Source of the DNA: an uncultured Fibrobacter sp.
Lineage (GTDB): Bacteria > Fibrobacterota > Fibrobacteria > Fibrobacterales > Fibrobacteraceae
NCBI GenBank assembly: GCA_937891805.1
Contig: CALATK010000122.1
Location: 1 to 9,404, forward strand
Direction: 5' to 3'
Length of the DNA: 9,404 nt
Part shown: positions 6,015 through 9,404 of the stretch, piece by piece
Layout of the letters: every line of letters begins with the position of its first letter
Numbering within the stretch: position 1 is the stretch's first letter
Position numbers and translations under genes: made by a program
Notes under the pieces: generated by a model
What the model saw: the letters and a program-made list of their open reading frames with translations, nothing else
Told to the model about the DNA's origin: nothing
Database searches by the model: none

Positions 6015-6276
6015 TAGAGGAGCGGTGCTTCGACACTTTTATAGCGACGCTGTTTCGTGAGGAGGTCTGCTTGACAGTGGACTGCGCTTTGTTAGATTGG
6101 TCTAGATTGAAGGCCTGGCAGCGGGCAGGAACGGCAGTGCCGAACACCCAAGCCTGCTCCACGATGGCCTTGCAATTTCTCGTCACATTGATCGATTGAT
6201 TGGGGATTGCCCGCGTATTTTCGGCAGAAGCGAATGTTGCGGCGACCAGTGCGAAGATAACCAAAAGCTTTTTCAT
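5995..6276 (-). CDS. Small secreted basic protein with two cysteines
   Basis: This 93-residue protein has a textbook signal peptide (MKKLLVIFALVAATFASA, cleavage before ENT). The mature part is about 75 residues, Ser/Gln/Lys/Arg-rich and clearly basic, with two cysteines (RNCKAIVEQ and PARCQAFN) that could form one disulfide. The frame is open further up to 6345, but the signal peptide fixes the start at 6276, supported by AAGGAG nine bases upstream and a strong promoter beyond. The family was not recognised. It sits alone between two direct repeats. Possible roles such as an envelope-binding or antagonistic peptide are guesswork. Confidence 0.75.
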   Translation of the reverse strand: MKKLLVIFALVAATFASAENTRAIPNQSINVTRNCKAIVEQAWVFGTAVPARCQAFNLDQSNKAQSTVKQTSSRNSVAIKVSKHRSSIAAKQG

Positions 6277-6324
6277 TTTTTTGAACTCCTTGTTCTTTTT
6301 GAATTGTTTATTTCTTATGCCCCT

Positions 6325-6353
6325 AATATACCTTTGCAAATACATAAAGTCAA
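6325..6353 (-). promoter_or_regulatory. Sigma70-like promoter of the small secreted protein gene
   Basis: On the minus strand TTGACT (6353-6348), a 17-base spacer, then TATATT (6330-6325). This is the best promoter match in the window. The leader of about 40 bases includes the AAGGAG ribosome site. Confidence 0.7.
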
Positions 6354-6389
6354 ATACATAATTTTCATCAAAATGATAGATTTTTGTTA

Positions 6390-6474
6390 TAGGATTTAGG
6401 GGCTAGGATCTAGGGGCTAGGATCTAGGGAGGTGTAGAATGTGCGGCTCGGGTCTTAAACGTTGTCATCCTCGC
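6390..6474. repeat. Composite intergenic repeat, right copy: tandem and 50-bp parts
   Basis: Three tandem 14-bp units (TAGGATCTAGGGGC and variants, 6390-6431) lead into the 50-bp segment 6425-6474, which differs from 5899-5948 at two positions. It lies in the same orientation as the left copy, so the two are direct repeats enclosing the small secreted protein gene. Confidence 0.8.
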
Positions 6475-6554
6475 TGTCATTCTGGAGCGCAGCGATAGAA
6501 TCACGAGAATCTGCTAGATTGCAGTAAGCGGATCCTCACCTGCGTGAGGATGAC
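6464..6554. repeat. Palindromic cassette inside the right composite repeat
   Basis: GTCATCCTC (6464-6472) and GAGGATGAC (6546-6554) form a perfect 9-bp inverted repeat at the ends. An alternative hairpin ATCCTCAC-CTGC-GTGAGGAT (6532-6551) has an 8-bp stem and 4-base loop. The interior has TCATTCTGGAGCGCAGCGAT. The part beyond the 50-bp segment is absent from the left copy. It looks like a small non-coding palindromic element. Confidence 0.6.
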
Positions 6555-6555
6555 G

Positions 6556-6730
6556 AATACATTCCTCATTCCTCACCACTCACCACTCAAAACTCACTAC
6601 ACACAACCCCTCATACCTCAAAGGGCCGCAGGCCCGACCTCGTACCTCATACCTCATACCTCTCACCACTCACCACTCATAACTCACAACTCACATCTCA
6701 TAACTCACTCCCCCTCCTGTCCCTCATTTT
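6556..6730. repeat. C/A/T-only low-complexity tract with an embedded hairpin
   Basis: Bases 6556-6622 and 6643-6718 contain no G on the plus strand and consist of words such as ACCACTC, CTCACAACTC and TACCTCA in short tandem runs. Between them GGGCC-GCA-GGCCC (6623-6635) forms a perfect 5-bp hairpin. There is no coding potential. Together with the preceding repeats this explains the gene-free stretch 6277-6748 upstream of the esterase. Confidence 0.75.
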
Positions 6731-6731
6731 A

Positions 6732-6737
6732 TATATT
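6732..6737 (+). promoter_or_regulatory. Possible -10 box of the esterase gene
   Basis: TATATT ends 11 bases before ATG 6749, giving a leader of about five bases and no Shine-Dalgarno. The -35 region is pyrimidine repeat without consensus. Confidence 0.4.
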
Positions 6738-6748
6738 GTTCAGCACAA

Positions 6749-7828
6749 ATGAACACGGAAAAATTGCACATCTCCTTTGCCGCCCTCTTGCTTTTGGCGT
6801 TCGGCTTTTTCACCTTCTCTTTCGGAGGACCTATGAATCATCCCCTGTTGGAAAACGTTCTCTTGACGGGTCGCTGGCAAGTTTCGCCCCAGGCCCTTAC
6901 CGCAAGCGCTCCCGGAGTCATGGTCCAGTTTGCCGCTACCACGAAGGAACTTTCCTTTGACCTGGAAGGGGAGGCCCGCTACCGTCTGGATATCGACGGC
7001 AAGACCGCCGAGTATTTCGTCATCGACGCCCGCGAAACCCACAAGGTAAAAGTCCAGGGCGAAGGCGTCCACCAGTTCCGCCTGATCAAGGTCAGCGAGT
7101 CCAATCCGGGAAAGATCAACCTCTACGGTATCGACCTCGGCAAGGGAGGCAAGTTCGGACCGAAGCCCAAGGCTTCTAACCGTCGCATCGAATTTATCGG
7201 GGATTCCTACAGTGTAGGTTACGGCAACGAGGCGAACGGCCCCGAAGACGGAACCGTTTTCGAAAAGACCAACGCCTCCAAGAGCTACGCGTTCTTGCTG
7301 GCCGACGGATACAAGGCGGACTTTCAGATTAACGCCGTGAGCGGCCGCGGCCTTGTCCGCAACTACGACGGGATTGTGCCCGACTGGCCTTTGAGCAGGC
7401 TCTACGACTACACCGTCTTTGGTGCGGCGGAACAGGGGGAATCCGAACTCTGGAATTTCGAGACCTTCCACCCCCAGGTCATCGTGATTTTTGTGGGCAT
7501 CAACGATTTTCAGGGCAATCCTCCCTACGCAGATCCTGCCGCCTTCAAGGCGGCCTACGATGCCCTGCTCGCCAAGCTCCGCAAGCTGCACCCCGGTGTG
7601 AAGTTCCTGCTGGTATCTACCAAGACCTGGCCTAACGACGCCATGACTCCTGCGGTGCAACAGGTTTTCGAAGACCAGCAGGCGAAGGGCTTCAAGGACC
7701 TGGAGTACAAGTTGGTCCAGACAGAGAACACCGCGCTCCACGGTCACCCCTCCGCACACTCCCAAGAAGAGCTTGCACAGACCCTCCGTTTCACGGTTGG
7801 CCGATTGGGAGGCTTTTTGAGCAGGTAA
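6749..7828 (+). CDS. Secreted CE2-type acetyl esterase (SGNH/GDSL hydrolase)
   Basis: The 359-residue protein begins with a signal peptide (basic start, AALLLLAFGFFTFSFGG). Residues about 30-130 are beta-rich and match the N-terminal jelly-roll of carbohydrate esterase family 2. The catalytic domain follows: block I IEFIGDSYSVGYGNE with nucleophile Ser153, block III VGINDF with Gly250/Asn252, and a C-terminal HGHPSAH segment with His333 as the probable catalytic His. The usual Asp before GHP is replaced here by His, compatible with the Ser-His dyad reported in some CE2 enzymes. Length is typical. CE2 enzymes remove acetyl groups from xylan, mannan or other hemicelluloses, so it probably helps expose plant polysaccharide outside the cytoplasm. 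No binding module or secretion tail is present. The cyclase gene follows 60 nt later. Confidence 0.88.
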   Translation: MNTEKLHISFAALLLLAFGFFTFSFGGPMNHPLLENVLLTGRWQVSPQALTASAPGVMVQFAATTKELSFDLEGEARYRLDIDGKTAEYFVIDARETHKVKVQGEGVHQFRLIKVSESNPGKINLYGIDLGKGGKFGPKPKASNRRIEFIGDSYSVGYGNEANGPEDGTVFEKTNASKSYAFLLADGYKADFQINAVSGRGLVRNYDGIVPDWPLSRLYDYTVFGAAEQGESELWNFETFHPQVIVIFVGINDFQGNPPYADPAAFKAAYDALLAKLRKLHPGVKFLLVSTKTWPNDAMTPAVQQVFEDQQAKGFKDLEYKLVQTENTALHGHPSAHSQEELAQTLRFTVGRLGGFLSR

Positions 7829-7888
7829 ACTCTTGTTTTCGCAATAGTTTTGTATTATTTTGAAAGCAAGTTTAACGGGATCTTTTAG

Positions 7889-9223
7889 ATGTCTTGGTTG
7901 ATGGAAAAGATATATGCCCTGTTCAGGATGAATATCCTGATTTTTGTGCTCCTTGCCGCTACGGTTATCGCCCTTACGGCTTACCACAAGGGGCTGAACG
8001 ACATTGTCTTCTTGAACCTTTCCGACTACCCCTACATTATCGCCCAGACGGACTCCGCCGACGGCGGTAATTCCGCAGTCAAACTGATCCGCACGGATTC
8101 TTCCGTGGTGGTGGACTACGAACTGCGGGAAGGCTACGCTTACCCCTTTGCGGGTATCAAGATTTTGCTGGGAGATGGCCAGACCAAAGGATTGGACCTT
8201 TCCCACTACGACAGCATTTTCGTGTGGATTAAGCCCCGCGGCGAAGGAACGGTGCGCCTCTACATGCGCAGCTACGACCCGTCCATTTACCGCGAAGGCG
8301 ACGAAAGTTCCCTGAAATTCAACGAACTGGAATTTTTCCCGCTAGAAGAAACCTACCCTGCGGTGTTCGTGCCCCAGGAATTCCGCGTGGCGGGCTGGTG
8401 GGTGGCCCAGAACGAAATCAACGTGCACAAGGCCCGTGTGGATCTGTCCAACGTGCCCCTTATCGAAATCCAGACGGGCACCAACGCTCCCCTGGGCTAC
8501 GGCACCATGGAAATTCGCGGCCTCTGCTTCAAGGGCAAGAAGATTGCCTGGGCCGACCTGGTGACCATCATCGTCGCCATCTGGTTCGTGACCTTCTTGA
8601 TCATCTTGATTATCCGCTTCTTCGACTACAGCCGTGAACGGGCTTCCAACAAGAAAAAGCGCGAGGAGCTGGAAAAGAACCTGAAGGCCCTGGAAATCGA
8701 GAAGAGCGAATACGAAAAGTCCAGCAAGGAAGACCCGCTGACGGGTTGCCTGAACCGTGCGGGCTTCAGCAGCGTGCTTATGCGTGAACACGAAGAACTG
8801 GTAAAGAACGGAAGCCCCGTTTCCTTCGTGATTCTGGACATTGACCATTTCAAGGACGTGAACGACACCTGGGGCCACAACGTTGGCGACGAGGTGTTGG
8901 TGAACCTCACCAAGCTTATCCAGGGCAAGATCCGTAACACCGACGCCCTGGTCCGCTGGGGTGGCGAAGAATTCGTGATCCTCTGCGGCGACACGCCTAT
9001 CCAGAACGCCCAGTTCCTGGCCGAAAAGCTCCGTCACGCCATCGAGACGACTCAGCTTATCAAGCAGCAGGTGATTACTTGCTCCTTCGGTATCGCCGAA
9101 ATGGTTGCGGGCGAAGATCCCAAGCGCCTGTTCGACCGTGCGGACAAGGCCCTGTATGCCTCCAAGCAGGCAGGCCGCAACCGTGTGACCAGCGCCACCT
9201 TCAAGAAGTCCGAATCCAGGTAG
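7889..9223 (+). CDS. Membrane diguanylate cyclase with carbohydrate-binding-like periplasmic domain
   Basis: This 444-residue protein has one N-terminal membrane helix (about 15-31), a periplasmic region (about 32-220), a second helix (about 224-242), a charged coiled coil (about 248-280) and a GGDEF domain. The catalytic domain is complete: DPLTG at 282-286, the metal-binding LDIDHFKDVND with Asp317, and RWGGEEF with GGEEF at 358-362. An RNTD inhibitory site (349-352) lies five residues before it, predicting product inhibition by c-di-GMP. The periplasmic part is beta-rich (FAGIKILL, YDSIFVWIKP, GYGTMEIRGLCFKG) and recalls CBM11/CIA30-like jelly rolls; this is a weaker call. It likely makes c-di-GMP from GTP in response to a periplasmic, perhaps sugar, signal. 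It lies just downstream of the esterase and could be co-transcribed with it. The start lacks a good Shine-Dalgarno but keeps the whole first helix. Confidence 0.92.
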   Translation: MSWLMEKIYALFRMNILIFVLLAATVIALTAYHKGLNDIVFLNLSDYPYIIAQTDSADGGNSAVKLIRTDSSVVVDYELREGYAYPFAGIKILLGDGQTKGLDLSHYDSIFVWIKPRGEGTVRLYMRSYDPSIYREGDESSLKFNELEFFPLEETYPAVFVPQEFRVAGWWVAQNEINVHKARVDLSNVPLIEIQTGTNAPLGYGTMEIRGLCFKGKKIAWADLVTIIVAIWFVTFLIILIIRFFDYSRERASNKKKREELEKNLKALEIEKSEYEKSSKEDPLTGCLNRAGFSSVLMREHEELVKNGSPVSFVILDIDHFKDVNDTWGHNVGDEVLVNLTKLIQGKIRNTDALVRWGGEEFVILCGDTPIQNAQFLAEKLRHAIETTQLIKQQVITCSFGIAEMVAGEDPKRLFDRADKALYASKQAGRNRVTSATFKKSESR

Positions 9224-9224
9224 G

Positions 9225-9404
9225 CTAGAACAGGAACCCGCCGAAGCGGACGATCACTCCTGCAAAGACGACGCTCACCATAGTCATGAGCTTGATGAGG
9301 ATGTTCAGCGAAGGACCCGCGGTATCCTTGAAGGGGTCGCCTACGGTATCGCCGACGACGGCGGACTTGTGTGTAACGGAGCCCTTGCCGCCGTAGTTCC
9401 CTTT
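9225..9404 (-). CDS. hppA: Membrane-bound ion-translocating pyrophosphatase, C-terminal 59 residues
   Basis: The visible frame runs from the right edge to a TAG at 9227-9225. It contains [20 protein letters not shown], one of the most conserved segments of membrane pyrophosphatases, whose Asp and Lys residues help bind Mg-pyrophosphate. The last membrane helix ([14 protein letters not shown]) and a short tail RFGGFLF follow. The enzyme hydrolyses pyrophosphate and pumps H+ or Na+. The residues that decide ion and K+ dependence lie outside the window. Its stop codon is one base from that of the cyclase on the opposite strand. Confidence 0.95.
   Translation of the reverse strand, partial: KGNYGGKGSVTHKSAVVGDTVGDPFKDTAGPSLNILIKLMTMVSVVFAGVIVRFGGFLF

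Noticed and set aside
5844..6720. CRISPR array
   Set aside because: The tandem words are 7-21 bp without unique spacers of regular length, and no cas gene is present.
6544..6960. Plus-strand frame starting in the palindromic cassette
   Set aside because: Its first part translates low-complexity ACTCAC repeats and the rest overlaps the esterase gene out of frame.
7829..7888. Terminator or promoter between the esterase and cyclase genes
   Set aside because: Only a weak AAACT/AGTTT-type pairing and an ill-spaced TATTAT were seen; neither supports a call, so co-transcription stays open.
6740..8206. Long minus-strand open frame (488 codons) opposite the esterase and cyclase genes
   Set aside because: It covers parts of two well-supported plus-strand genes with clear catalytic motifs, and its translation shows no recognisable domain. 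It reflects GC-rich codon use on the other strand.

Overview
The window almost certainly comes from Fibrobacter (Fibrobacterota, gut fibre degraders). The left end carries tandem genes with the Fibrobacter succinogenes major paralogous (FISUMP) domain behind Ser-rich linkers. This fits the rest of the content: a CE2-type carbohydrate esterase, a GGDEF protein with a carbohydrate-binding-like sensor region, and promoters of the TTGAC-N17-TATATT type.

Layout, left to right. (1) 1-2300 is a decaying FISUMP array: a 5'-cut but otherwise intact FISUMP protein (3-968), a FISUMP lipoprotein broken by one in-frame TAA with its reading frame still open downstream (987-1664 plus 1665-2132), a 29-codon remnant of a LEPR-motif surface protein (2177-2266), and a 10-codon scar of another FISUMP C-terminus (2271-2300). 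(2) 2314-3403 is an accessory module: an antitoxin gene and an overlapping MazF/PemK toxin gene with their own promoter, plus a convergent 60-residue hypothetical gene, all enclosed by two direct copies of an intergenic repeat. The left copy carries an extra 87-nt hairpin-rich cassette. (3) 3405-5355 is a strong promoter and a 631-residue protein that appears to carry an XPB/Ssl2-type helicase-associated domain but no helicase motifs. It converges on a secreted monohaem cytochrome c (minus strand, 5379-5825), which has a good terminator. (4) 5844-6730 is repeat country: two composite repeats flank a gene for a small, secreted, basic, two-cysteine protein (minus, 5995-6276). The second repeat ends in long tracts with no G on the plus strand. 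(5) 6749-9223 holds a secreted CE2-like acetyl esterase and, 60 nt downstream on the same strand, a membrane diguanylate cyclase with intact GGEEF and RxxD sites. (6) The right edge holds the C-terminus of a membrane pyrophosphatase (hppA, minus), whose stop codon lies one base from that of the cyclase.

The esterase and cyclase may link plant polysaccharide processing to c-di-GMP signalling. The toxin-antitoxin pair and the small secreted protein look like exchangeable cargo between repeats. No tRNA, rRNA, CRISPR array or transposase gene was seen. All family assignments are from reading motifs by eye, without database searches.
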